From assembly GCA_016802295.1 (NCBI GenBank), contig JAESIW010000129.1:228061-292060 (forward strand): a stretch of DNA of 64,000 nucleotides. The letters run 5' to 3'. The notes beneath the pieces were generated by a model that saw only the letters and a program-made list of their open reading frames with translations, was not told where the DNA came from and ran no database searches. This stretch comes from Brachionus rotundiformis (Eukaryota; Rotifera; Eurotatoria; Ploima; Brachionidae). The number at the start of each line of letters is the position of its first letter. Position 1 is the first letter of the stretch. Of the stretch, positions 12,232-22,300 are shown piece after piece. A program made the position numbers and the translations under genes.

Positions 12232-13461
12232 ATGCTTTTACCGAGTATTTTGATAGAATATAAAGCTGCCATAGAATTGGTATTGGAACAACTAGATCTG
12301 ATTAAGGTGAAATTTGAAAATAACTATTTAAACCTTAATCGAATTGCTAGATGGATTGAACAGCAAGTAAATTCAGTGTCGAAAAAAGATATTTATGAGA
12401 ATTATTTATATGAAAAATTAAAGAATTACAAGTTCCTTGAACATAGACGAATAATTTTAGACAAAGAAATCTATCCAGAAGAAAATTATTTTCCCTTATT
12501 TAAATTTTACGCCAAGAAACAATTTTGGAAAAGTATTCAAATTGACCAATCCATAGATCATGATTTTTTAGTAGAAAAAAAATTTATAGATTTGCCATTA
12601 TCAGAAGATGAAACTTTGTTTGAAATAGAAGATGAGTTTGGTAAAAAAGCCATTTTTGGTATGACTGCTGCTCTATTTATAAAATCTATAGATTTATTTA
12701 ATGACTATCCTTTTATCAATTTAGAACAAAAAGGATTTTTCGATCTTATTTTATTGATAATGCTTTTGGATGAGCTCAAGGAAGAAATTTCTCAAGGCTC
12801 ATATCAGAAATTTTATACAAATTTAATTATTTTTAAACTTGAGAATAATCTAGCAATAAAAATAGAGAAAGATTTGAAAAATAATTTAAAAAATGTGCGC
12901 TTTTTAAAATCTAAAATTAATTTAAACAAAAATTTATCCAATATTGAATTAAAAAATTTAGATTTATCTAAAAGAAAATTAGTGTGCAAAAAATCACGGT
13001 TTCTTTTAAAAAACAAGACACTAGATAAATATTTGGAAAAGTGGAAGAACAACAACTTATCAGGAGTTCAAATTAAGCAAGATAATGCATTAAAAAGATT
13101 AGAAAAGTTAAAAGAAAACATTATATCATCAATAAAAATTGAAAATCAAGCTCATGATTTAATGAAAATAACTTTAAACAAAGAGATTTTAATCAATGAA
13201 GTTAAATACAATGAACTAGAGACGCTCTATAATTCTTCTATTGAAAAATTTCAGATAAAAATAGACAAATTAAAACATGATTCAGTTATACAAAAAGATA
13301 AATTAAAAAATCTAAATGATGATCTTAATTATAAGACAAATATTATAAGAAATTATAGAGAGGAAAAGATTGAAGAAGCCAAATTTATTGAAGCTTCAAA
13401 ATTGATTTCGAATTGGTGGTTAGGTATCAAGTTACGTAAAAGACAGTTGAAGATTAAATAA
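12232..13461 (+). CDS. coiled-coil protein with IQ-like C-terminus (DRC9/DRC10-like?)
   Basis: Single exon, ATG at 12232, TAA at 13459, 409 residues. It is almost entirely helical and rich in Lys, Glu, Leu, Ile and Asn. The N-terminal part (residues 1 to about 190) is mixed. From about 200 to 390 the heptad-like pattern suggests a long coiled coil. The C-terminus, EASKLISNWWLGIKLRKRQ, resembles an IQ motif (hydrophobic, Trp, then G..L+++), the calmodulin-binding site. This layout of coiled coil ending in an EE-rich segment and one IQ motif is that of ciliary dynein regulatory complex subunits IQCG/DRC9 and IQCD/DRC10. Sequence identity is too weak for me to choose, and the role is inferred from architecture only. 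It lies just upstream of the tRNA cluster and is convergent with the first tRNA gene. Confidence 0.6.
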   Translation: MLLPSILIEYKAAIELVLEQLDLIKVKFENNYLNLNRIARWIEQQVNSVSKKDIYENYLYEKLKNYKFLEHRRIILDKEIYPEENYFPLFKFYAKKQFWKSIQIDQSIDHDFLVEKKFIDLPLSEDETLFEIEDEFGKKAIFGMTAALFIKSIDLFNDYPFINLEQKGFFDLILLIMLLDELKEEISQGSYQKFYTNLIIFKLENNLAIKIEKDLKNNLKNVRFLKSKINLNKNLSNIELKNLDLSKRKLVCKKSRFLLKNKTLDKYLEKWKNNNLSGVQIKQDNALKRLEKLKENIISSIKIENQAHDLMKITLNKEILINEVKYNELETLYNSSIEKFQIKIDKLKHDSVIQKDKLKNLNDDLNYKTNIIRNYREEKIEEAKFIEASKLISNWWLGIKLRKRQLKIK

Positions 13462-13683
13462 AAATACCTTCAAAATTCGAATCCAAGCATGAAAATTTTG
13501 TTCTTAAAAAGATTAATTTCTAATTTAAGTTTCGATCATAAAATTCTTTGACAAAATTAAATTTTTCGTGACAATATTTTTCTCTAAATAAAGTAATTAT
13601 TATTTCATTTATTAAATATAAGAATTTTTAAATAAAATGAATTTTTTGGTTTCTATATAATTGATTATGGAGAATAAAAAATT

Positions 13684-13763
13684 TGGCAGCGGTGGGATTC
13701 GAACCCACGCCTGTTACGACTGGTGCCTTAAACCAGCGCCTTAGACCACTCGGCCACGCTACC
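13684..13763 (-). tRNA. tRNA-Leu(AAG), copy 1
   Basis: 80 nt including the discriminator A. The cloverleaf is complete: acceptor GGTAGCG/CGCTGCC (one T:G pair), D arm GCC...GGC, anticodon stem CTGGT/ACCAG with loop TTAAGGC (anticodon AAG), an 11-nt variable region, and T arm GTGGG-TTCGAAT-CCCAC. The minus-strand 3' side runs into a T-run (Pol III terminator). Identical to the six other copies. The flanks resemble those of copy 7 in inverted orientation. Confidence 0.95.
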
Positions 13764-14688
13764 TTGTTCTTTTTACTATGATTATTTCAACATTATATAT
13801 ATATAAATTTGATCTTATCTAATATTTAGATTAAAATTAAATTTTGGTCTCTTTTGATGAAGATAAAAACATTTAAGTATAGCTATTTAAGTTAAAGATA
13901 AAATAATTTTTAAATATGAAAAAAAATTTTTCAATTGATGTTAATGATATTTTTAATAAATATATTAGTTATTTTTAAATTTATATTTGTCATCTTTGTA
14001 TATTTATCTTTTTATTCAACTTTTGTATAACGATTTATTTTAAATTTAAATTCAGTATCTGAAATTATGTTAAAAAAGTTTTGAATTCGCAATTTATCAG
14101 ATAAATTGTTAATCAAAAATTTAAAAAAATGTTTTTAATAAAAAAAAAATAAATAAGAGATTTCTTTATTTTGTGACTTGATAATATATGTTTATTCCTT
14201 AGCTACTTTTTTTCGGTAAAGTTTTGAACGAACCAAAGAAAAAAATTAGCTTTTTTTGTTCAAATGAAACAACTTTTAAAAAAGTTTAATTATAAATAAA
14301 AATCATTTAAGCCAGTACTAAACATATCAAAATAAATAAAATCTTTGAACAATTTAGTTGTTAGAGATTTTTCATAACGCTTCTTTATTTAAAAATTAAG
14401 AGGAGATTTTTTTAGACCAAAACTTTCAGCTGAAAGAACTCCATTTTTTCTTTTTCTCAAACAAATAATGTTAACAAACTTCAATCACACGTGTTACTAA
14501 GGCTCAATAAATTAAACCACAATTTTACTCTCTCGATAAAACTTTCATCTTTTTCTCTTCTTAACATTCATTTTGAAAACTTCAAACAACAAAAATTCAA
14601 ATCTATACAGAGATTTTTTTGTTTAAATTAGCAATTTGTTTGAAATTTCAAATTATTTGAAATTAATTTGACAAGCCATATTTTCAAA
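13764..14688. other. AT-rich spacer in the tRNA/peptide cluster
   Basis: No gene seen. It should contain the promoter of the first peptide gene, whose ATG is at 14689, but no element can be named. Confidence 0.5.
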
Positions 14689-15082
14689 ATGGTTCTTCAA
14701 AAAAAATTCCAGACTATCTTGCTGATTTTTATTTTGGCTTTGATACTTTCAAATGTAATTAAAATTTAATGAATAAATTTAAGGGCTAATTTTAATTAAT
14801 TAAAAAAAGGTTTCATGTAGTAAACGACGTAGAGTTAAGCGACAATATATAAAACCTAATATTGATGGAAGCTGGTTGGCAAATGAGCGATCGTATTTAA
14901 TTAACCAAATGCGAATGAAGACCTCAACTGAATCAATTGATGAATCAGAAAGTTCAACAAAGCCTGAAATATCTGTCACAAGCTTATCTATTTCATTAAT
15001 AAACTTGTTCGATCGGATTAAAGGAACTCTATGCAACATTATTAACTATAATTGTACAAGTTCTCAGCCAAGACCTAATTAA
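14689..15082 (+). CDS. secreted peptide precursor A (putative neuropeptide/prohormone)
   Basis: Two exons, 14689-14754 and 14810-15082, separated by a 55-nt GT...AG intron in phase 0; 112 residues. Residues 1-22 form a signal peptide: a basic start (MVLQKK) then ILLIFILALILS. It is followed by SCSKRRRVKR, a strongly basic convertase-type site, then QYIKPNIDGSWL, and a Ser/Thr/Glu-rich C-terminal part with two cysteines (CNIINYNC). The paralogue at 15964-16295 has the same exon structure and the same KRQY.KP.IDG.WL core. Cleavage after KR would expose an N-terminal Gln, which is often cyclised in neuropeptides. I do not recognise the family. A bioactive peptide role is inferred from architecture and conservation. 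Confidence 0.68.
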
Positions 15083-15420
15083 TTTTTTTTTAAAGTCAAG
15101 CGTATCACAATTAACAATTTTCGTTCTTTAATTACAAGTATTTAATCTTTTCTACTTTGTTTGTAAACACGTTTTTTAAAAAGATTTTTTGATACTTGCA
15201 TTTGTAAAATTATTTTCCATTTAATTAACCATTATCTTGAAAAATAATCAATAAACTTTTAATTATTGATAAAAAATTTATTTATTTATTTAATTTACTC
15301 TATTCTAGTTAGAACAATAAAGAGATGCGTACATTTTCATTTTAGAAATCATGATCCAGTTTTTTAAAAATGAAGGTTTTAAAAAATTAAAAATGAGTAA
15401 AATTAAAATTATGAGCGTAA

Positions 15421-15500
15421 GGTAGCGTGGCCGAGTGGTCTAAGGCGCTGGTTTAAGGCACCAGTCGTAACAGGCGTGGGTTCGAATCCCACCGCTGCCA
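15421..15500 (+). tRNA. tRNA-Leu(AAG), copy 2
   Basis: Same 80-nt sequence as copy 1, followed by AATTTTTA (Pol III terminator). Together with 46 nt of 3' flank it forms a perfect 126-nt inverted repeat with copy 4 (16445-16570). Confidence 0.95.
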
Positions 15501-15678
15501 AATTTTTATATCGTAAAATTTCAAAAAATTAATAAGACTTAAAATTGCTTGGTATTCTATTTTTCGTACGAACCAATTATTTAAAACTATTTAAACTTTA
15601 ACAATATGAAATTATTATTTTAATTAACTTCATACTTCATTATTATAAAAAAACAAATAGGTTATTTAGGAAAAAATT

Positions 15679-15758
15679 TGGCAGCGGTGGGATTCGAACC
15701 CACGCCTGTTACGACTGGTGCCTTAAACCAGCGCCTTAGACCACTCGGCCACGCTACC
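15679..15758 (-). tRNA. tRNA-Leu(AAG), copy 3
   Basis: Identical 80-nt gene on the minus strand with a T-run terminator. Its flanks (TTATTTAGG before and TTACTGATAAACG after, read on the plus strand) resemble those of copy 6 in the same orientation, so copies 3 and 6 are probably related by direct duplication. Confidence 0.95.
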
Positions 15759-15963
15759 TTACTGATAAACGAATCTGACTTTTAAACAAAATTTAAAACT
15801 TAAGACAATTAGCTTATGACTAGTAAATATAAAGCTTAAACTTAGTACAATGATGGATACATCTTTCATTACTTATAAAATATCCATTTTTATTCAAAAT
15901 TATGAAGTAAAAAAAGAATATTTTGAATTTCAAAATTTTTCTATAAAGGATAAAAAGCTTAAA

Positions 15964-16295
15964 ATGAAAATGACAATTTTTTATATATTAGTGGTTGGAA
16001 TCTTCTTTAATACAGTTACTTCAATTCCGATTAAAAATGTACACTTTATTTTCTCTTAATATTAAATTAAATTAATTATAATTTGAAGGAACATCATTTA
16101 AATAAGAGACAATATGTCAAACCATCCATAGACGGAATATGGCTCTCAGAAGATAGCATATATGAGAAATTTTTTATGCTTAGAAATAAAAGTAAACTGA
16201 ATATTAATTTTTATTTTAATGTTTTTAATGATATATCACAAATAATCTTTTTATCTGTTTTTAAAAAACTAAAATTTTTTCCTAGAAAAAGATAG
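15964..16295 (+). CDS. secreted peptide precursor B (paralogue of A)
   Basis: Two exons, 15964-16038 and 16089-16295, with a 50-nt phase-0 intron; 93 residues. An upstream ATG at 15850 is in frame, but ATG 15964 puts the hydrophobic core directly at the start (MKMTIFYILVVGIFFNTVTS), as in a signal peptide. Exon 2 opens EHHLNKRQYVKPSIDGIWL, matching precursor A over KRQY.KP.IDG.WL, with the same intron position just before it. After the core the two differ: here the tail is shorter and Lys/Phe/Asn-rich, ends FPRKR, and has no cysteine. Rapid divergence outside one short block next to a dibasic site is typical of prohormones. It lies inside the inverted repeat formed by tRNA copies 2 and 4. Confidence 0.66.
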
Positions 16296-16490
16296 ATCAC
16301 GATCGCGATTTTTAAAAAATCGTTTTTAACTGCTTCCAAAGGAAAAGAAAACCAACGAAATTTATGGCCTAAAGAACAAAATTTGTTGTTTCAGTTTTTA
16401 AATTTTCTATAAATTTAATAAAGTTTTATTTTGTTAATTTCTGTAATTTTAAGTCTTATTAATTTTTTGAAATTTTACGATATAAAAATT

Positions 16491-16570
16491 TGGCAGCGGT
16501 GGGATTCGAACCCACGCCTGTTACGACTGGTGCCTTAAACCAGCGCCTTAGACCACTCGGCCACGCTACC
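16491..16570 (-). tRNA. tRNA-Leu(AAG), copy 4
   Basis: Identical 80-nt gene, minus strand, with a T-run terminator on its 3' side. Inverted partner of copy 2, including 46 nt of shared flank. Confidence 0.95.
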
Positions 16571-16956
16571 TTGAAAAATCTCTTCGCTATAATCTAATTG
16601 TTTTTTTAAGTAAATCAATCATTAAGCCTTTTTAAACTTTAATACAATACTTCTAAAATTAATGACACTCTAAATTAAAAAATGAAAACAAGAAAGCCTT
16701 TTTAAAACTCGCATTTCATTTTCTTTTGTGTTCTCTTGATTCCATTGAATATAGTAAACAATTTATTTTAATGATAAATATCTACAAATAATTTCAATAG
16801 GTTATTTGAGTAATTTAGAAAAAAAACATTATTATTTATCTAGAAAATCAGTACCTTTAACCACGAAAAAAAAGGTAGCTTTTTTATGTTACAAAGAAAT
16901 TCAGGTCTAGTTTAAAATATTTGTTTTTTCTAAAGTTTGTATCCGTTTATCAGTAA

Positions 16957-17036
16957 GGTAGCGTGGCCGAGTGGTCTAAGGCGCTGGTTTAAGGCACCAG
17001 TCGTAACAGGCGTGGGTTCGAATCCCACCGCTGCCA
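16957..17036 (+). tRNA. tRNA-Leu(AAG), copy 5
   Basis: Identical 80-nt gene, plus strand, followed by AATTTTTTA. It is the left half of the long inverted repeat 16842-17420. The 115 nt of upstream flank is shared with copy 6. Confidence 0.95.
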
Positions 17037-17225
17037 AATTTTTTATCATTTAATCAATTTAAATCAAATAATTATTTAAAATAATATCAAAATTGTTTGA
17101 ATTTTTAAACTGCATAGTTTGATTTTAATAAATTTTAGTTTAAAACTTCATAATACGAGCAAATTGGACCATTGAGATTAGGTATTGATGAATCTTTAAA
17201 ATAATTAGTTATTCAGGAAAAAATT

Positions 17226-17305
17226 TGGCAGCGGTGGGATTCGAACCCACGCCTGTTACGACTGGTGCCTTAAACCAGCGCCTTAGACCACTCGGCCACG
17301 CTACC
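17226..17305 (-). tRNA. tRNA-Leu(AAG), copy 6
   Basis: Identical 80-nt gene, minus strand, with a T-run terminator. It is the right half of the long inverted repeat. A retrotransposon remnant begins within about 50 nt of the arm's outer end. Confidence 0.95.
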
Positions 17306-17454
17306 TTACTGATAAACGGATACAAACTTTAGAAAAAACAAATATTTTAAACTAGACCTGAATTTCTTTGTAACATAAAAAAGCTACCTTTTTTTTCGTG
17401 GTTAAAGGTACTGATTTTCTTGATTGAAATAATCATCGACTAAAATACTGAAAT

Positions 17455-18205
17455 ACCGAGCCTAAAGATATTCGGCTGTGATAGAGGCTCTGAAAAACAG
17501 AAAAGTCTAGCGAGCAAAACGTTCTGCGGAATAATTCTAAGAAGAATTAAGAGTCAGAGAATAGCAAGCTGCATTTAGAAGAACAAGAGGATGCATTGAC
17601 AAGATATTTGCACTAAGAAACAAAGTTTTGAATGGTATAGCCCATTAATCCGAATTTTTGTCGACTTAAAGAAGGTGGTAAGCACAAAGAAACCCTTCGG
17701 GTCATACTTAGAAATTGTGAAACACCATTTACTTTAAAAGATTTTTAGCATGATTAAACTCTTCTATGAAAATTTGCAGTGTAGAGCAATTCTGGAAAAC
17801 GAACAATTAGACCAGGATGTGTTCTCTCTTGTGATTGATTATGTCATGAGGATAACGATCTCATCCCTATAAAGTAGGATACAGGGGTAAACAGTGGAAG
17901 TTATCAACAAAGCTTGAGGATCTTGTTTTTTCAAAATATACAACAATTTAGTAAAAGCTAAACTGCTGTAGGGAAGCGAATGGTTGGGAGTGTCTGAGTT
18001 GTGTAGAAAAAGCCTCAACACCTTCCACACTGATAGCCTGAGAAGAATTACTGGGAAAGACTAGCCTTAATTAAACGACAAGCTACAATGAAGAACTAAA
18101 TCAGAAATAATGAATAAAATTAAAAGATTGCGATGGCTAGGATATGTATTTAAAATAAAAAGATTACGAATATCAAATAGAGCTCTTCAAGGTACATCAT
18201 AAATA
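17455..18205 (+). mobile_element. decayed non-LTR retrotransposon (reverse transcriptase fragment)
   Basis: Reading across frames on the plus strand gives scattered blocks of a LINE-type reverse transcriptase. RTRGCIDKIFALRNKV near 17590 is like the Q.GFR..R...DQIF.LR block. SLVIDYVMR near 17825 is like the PFLF...ID.IM block. KLEDLVF follows near 17915, where the catalytic ADD motif would come. LLYGSEWLGVSEL near 17965 and IKRLRWLGYVFKI near 18118 resemble the thumb/C-terminal LLYG.E.W and R.RWLGH blocks. Frameshifts and stops separate them, so it is inactive. It is GC-richer than its surroundings. It lies between the long inverted repeat and tRNA copy 7, suggesting insertion near tRNA genes or transport with the duplication. 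Confidence 0.75.
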
Positions 18206-18441
18206 GCGTATAAGAAAGAAAAAAAAAGTCTAAAAGCAATTAAAAAAAAAATATTTAATTTATTGCTTAATCGATAAAATATTTAATTTTTCTTCAATTT
18301 TAAATATCACAATCTTTCTAATCAATTAGAAAATATTATTATTTTTAATTTTAATATTCTCTCAAAAATCAAAAACAATTTATGATTTAATTTCTTCTAC
18401 TAATTGTGAATTTAATTGAAATAAGTAAAGTAAAAGAACAA

Positions 18442-18521
18442 GGTAGCGTGGCCGAGTGGTCTAAGGCGCTGGTTTAAGGCACCAGTCGTAACAGGCGTGG
18501 GTTCGAATCCCACCGCTGCCA
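18442..18521 (+). tRNA. tRNA-Leu(AAG), copy 7
   Basis: Identical 80-nt gene, plus strand, followed by AATTTTTTATTCTCCATAAT. That 3' flank is the reverse complement of the flank of copy 1 for about 21 nt. The upstream flank is also similar to copy 1's with small gaps, so copies 1 and 7 are an older inverted pair bracketing the cluster. Confidence 0.95.
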
Positions 18522-19313
18522 AATTTTTTATTCTCCATAATTAAATCTTTTAAGAATCGAGAAATTCATATTTACTGAAAATTTTTACTCTTTTTATTTA
18601 ATAAGAGTCAAGATTAAGTGAAAATTATTATTGAGTGTAGTTATGTACCAAGCCAAAATACTTTAAGCAAAAATAAAAGAAAGATCAATTCAAAAATTAT
18701 TTAATGATTATTTTTCAATTAGTTCCTATGAAACTTGTTTTAGAAGCTGCTAATTTCCTTTACATGGTAAAATGATTGAATCGTTTTTATTCTTCCTAAT
18801 AATTGGTTTTGCTCATATTAAAATAGTCGTCTACGAAAAAGGTACAGTTTAGTTGTTTTTTTTTTTGTAATGAAATTATTGTTGAGAAATTAATTTCCTT
18901 AAATTATCTATAGAATTAAAATTTTTCTACCTTTGATATTAGTTGTCATATAAATAAGAACTAAGTAATTATTTTGTTGTATACGTTTATTATATACGAT
19001 AAATTAAACAAAACAAGTCTTTACACTTTTTTATATCATTTTTTTTTCAATTTTAAAACAAGTAAAGTAAACTTTAATATTTGAAAATAAATTAAAAATA
19101 ATATATTGATAAAAAATTTAGCAAAATCTATTCAAACGGTTTTGTTGGACATTTAGCACATGCTGATAGAAAAAAAAAAAACAATTAATGGGTTTGATTA
19201 ACACTAAAACTAAATAAATAAATATTCTGAAAATTATTTATCTATTTAAAACATCTTTTGATCTGGCCTAATCATTTGGATAAAAAACTATGAATTAATC
19301 ACAAATAAAAAAT
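18522..19313. other. AT-rich gap between tRNA cluster and USP gene
   Basis: No exon or RNA gene seen. It probably contains the 3' untranslated region of the minus-strand USP-like gene at its right end. Confidence 0.5.
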
Positions 19314-22300
19314 CTATCTCTTGTGAAAGACATTAAATGATTTGGACCGGTTGTAATTGTGAAATCCATTTTTATTTCGGTTCCATGAATTCGACTTATG
19401 GTTCCCATTTGAGTGTGTATATACATGAAAACCACTATACATAGACTGATACTTTTTCGAGTTGTATTTAAGTTTGGATTCTTTTGGTCTATCATATTCC
19501 TCGTTATACTCGTCATGATTAATTTTTTCATTCTTAAATCCATAATTAAGCGAATTGGAACTTTTTCCATTCCAAGTTTTGATTTTGGATACAGAAGAAT
19601 CTTTTAATCCATTGAATATGTCTGTAGATTTTTCCATTTGAACCTTTTCTTCTTTCCCTTGTTTTAGTAAAGGCATCTTAGTATTTGCATCATAAGAATA
19701 CACAACTGCCTTGGGCACTTCCAGTTTGAGTTCAGGTGATGGCGACGGTGAGGCTGAAAGCGATGAATTTGATGAAGTTGAAGATTTGTATTGTTTCAAC
19801 AGTGTCAATCCGTTTGGTTCTGATTTTAATTTTTTAAAACTTTTTGACGAGCTTGTAGAGCTTAAAGACGACATCGAACTGATGGAAAGACTCGATTCAG
19901 TCCCGTCATTGTCTGATTTTCGCTTTAAGCTTTCACTTTTTATCTTATCTTTTTTGCTTTTAAAGGCTTTTTTTACTCTTTTCAATTTTCGCTTAAGTTT
20001 TCCATTTTCTGAATCGTTTTTTACCTTTTTCTTTAAATTGACCAGTATTTTTTTCAACTGTTTTCTAGTCATATTCTCATAATCTTTTTTCTTTGTTTTC
20101 TGATCTGATTTGGCTTTTGCATTGGGAGTTTTAAAACCATCAGGAAGAACAGGTCCATATACTTGAGGTTTAGTGCTATTAGAAGATTTCTCTTGTTCAG
20201 CTTTAATTGGAATGTTTTGATTGATCTCGACCACTGGAGCCGAGTCGTCTATTTTACTGTAAAAAAGAATGTAAGCATGCTGAGCGAGAGCTTCTCGAGT
20301 CTCAACAATGCTTACTCGCTGGTCATCTGCCTTATACCAAACATCATTCGGGCCTAAAACATAAGAATAGTAATGCCCCGAATGAGAAGTATAGCCTAAA
20401 TGTACAAGCACACCATACAATTTATAGTTAAAATTTCTCATAGATTTTTCACCAGGACTCATTGGTTCTGTTTCTGGCACAAAAGTTTTTAAGTTCAAGG
20501 TCTCTGGATAAGTGACAAAGTGCGATAATTTGCCGGCATTCGAAAAATCAAACCTTTTTAATTGAATTACTAAAATATTTGGAGCACTACGAATTGAATA
20601 TTTTTTTGTAGCTCGGGTTTTTTTGCTGCACTTTTCACATTTGTAGGCGTTTTCTCCATCAAGTACTTCCTCTCGGAGGAAATGAAGCATGCCTTTGCGT
20701 ATATCTTGAACATATTTTACATCAACAGGCCAGGTATTTGTGTTCTCAATTGTGTCCGATGTTCGTCCACAGTTGGCGCAAGTGACTAAATTTATTGGGT
20801 AAAAAATAAGATTCACATTTTATAATAATGCTTCAAAGTATACAGTAGTCTCTTATTATTTGGCAAATGGAAGTTTGTGGTCATATTAAAATGATCATGC
20901 TCAAAAATAATAAAAATAAGCTATAAATATTTTTGAGTTGAAAATTTATTGCAGGATCCGAACTTAGACTTAATTTTTTTTGTCTGCAAATTTCTGCAAA
21001 AATTTTAAGCATGCAGAATTGTGAATTTTGCACAATACTTGGCTACGGTATCTTCATTATATTTTTCAATTGAAAAAAATTCCAAAGAAATTTCTGAACA
21101 TGATCATTAACATCAATATGCCTTATTATTTTTTGAAATTATTTACTTCTAATCCTTTATCAAAATAATAAAGCAATAAATTTTATAATTTTATTCAACT
21201 TTGTTAAAAAATAAAGCTAATTTTTGTAAAATTTAATTTTTGATTAAGTATTTTTTTTCTTATGTTCATAATTTTATTGATAAAATTTAATTTAATTTGG
21301 CAAACTGAAGCTTTTTAACAAATTTTAATGACTGTTAAATATTATTTTTAACTAATCAAGCGTTCCATCTTTAAGATTAAGATTCTTCTGCAATTAATTT
21401 AGCAATTAAAAAATATTCAAAGTTTTAAAAGCTCAATTTGATTCAAATTTAAACTGAAAAAAAATACTACTTTAACTTAATTAATTTTAAAAAAACCCTT
21501 TACCCATTTCAGACTCTAAATTAAAATTAACTTACTTCTACTTCTAAATTGAAATGAAAATATATCATCCAAGATGGTGTTGACTTTTTTACCATTATGT
21601 GGGTTTAATTTGTTTTGGATGTTAAGATTAAATTTAATCGATTTGGCCATGCTCTCCAACAGGGTTGTGAAAAATTCGGACGCATCTTCTTGGGTACCCA
21701 CTCCGAACACAGCCGATATTTCTTAATATTTTTAAATTAATAAAATAATTATAAAATTAAAAATGACTACTTTTTATATTAAAACACAATGAATTGGGCT
21801 TGACGAATCCATTTGAATTGAATATGTCATAAATGATGCGTTCGACTTCGCATAGGGAACAAAAGCCTTTAAGTTGGCGAAATTTACAAGATGGCGAATG
21901 CGGCCTAGTAACCAACCATTGACTAAGTGGAGGAGTATATGCAAGACATTGAAGAGTAGCGTTTAAGTAACAGTTATTACCTAAATTAAACAGACCAATT
22001 CCGTTCTTTCGAATCTTGCACCATTCTAACTCGAGCCATTTGTCAGGCAGGCTAGTCGGCGAATTAACACTGTTCAATGATTGCGATTGGGTAACTTTGT
22101 TGGCATTGCTCAAAAGATGGTACTTTTGCTTCAGGTAGTCCATTGGATTTTTTTCATATTTAACAAAGTCAATGGTTGTGGCCGATTCACTAAATAGAAA
22201 TGAACTGGCACTGCAGCTAGACAACGATGTGTCGCTTACTGATTTTAATTTCGTTAAGTTGGTGCTGTTGTTTTGTCTGCTCTTTTTGGAATTTAAACTT

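Larger units (their letters stand above)
15421..16570. repeat. inverted repeat around tRNA copies 2 and 4 (126-nt arms)
   Basis: Arm 15421-15546 is identical to the reverse complement of 16445-16570: the 80-nt tRNA gene plus 46 nt of 3' flank. Homology stops sharply at both ends (upstream flanks differ). The 898-nt interval holds tRNA copy 3 and peptide gene B. The identical non-tRNA flank shows that the tRNA was copied with its surroundings, by inverted duplication, recently enough to leave no differences. Confidence 0.9.
16842..17420. repeat. perfect inverted repeat with 195-nt arms around tRNA copies 5 and 6
   Basis: Arm 16842-17036 (115 nt of upstream flank plus tRNA copy 5) is, base for base as far as I can read, the reverse complement of 17226-17420 (tRNA copy 6 plus its flank). 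The match continues about 8 nt into the spacer on each side (AAATTTTTT). The unmatched spacer of roughly 170 nt carries no gene. Such an arrangement could form a large hairpin or cruciform. Confidence 0.93.

Noticed and set aside
12813..13055. Minus-strand Phe/Lys/Leu-rich frame
   Set aside because: Antisense shadow of the coiled-coil gene; Lys-rich AT-rich coding often gives open Phe/Leu frames on the other strand.
14800..15039. Minus-strand frame of 79 codons
   Set aside because: Antisense to exon 2 of peptide gene A, which has a signal exon, matching splice phase and a paralogue.
15850..15963. Upstream in-frame ATG of peptide gene B as the true start
   Set aside because: It would bury the hydrophobic signal core 38 residues in; the ATG at 15964 gives a normal signal peptide as in gene A.
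13684..18521. The repeated 80-nt unit as a CRISPR-like or satellite array
   Set aside because: Spacing and orientation are irregular and the unit folds as a complete tRNA-Leu with A/B boxes and terminators.
19711..20082. Plus-strand acidic/Phe-rich frame of 123 codons
   Set aside because: Antisense to the Lys/Ser-rich tail of the USP-like gene.
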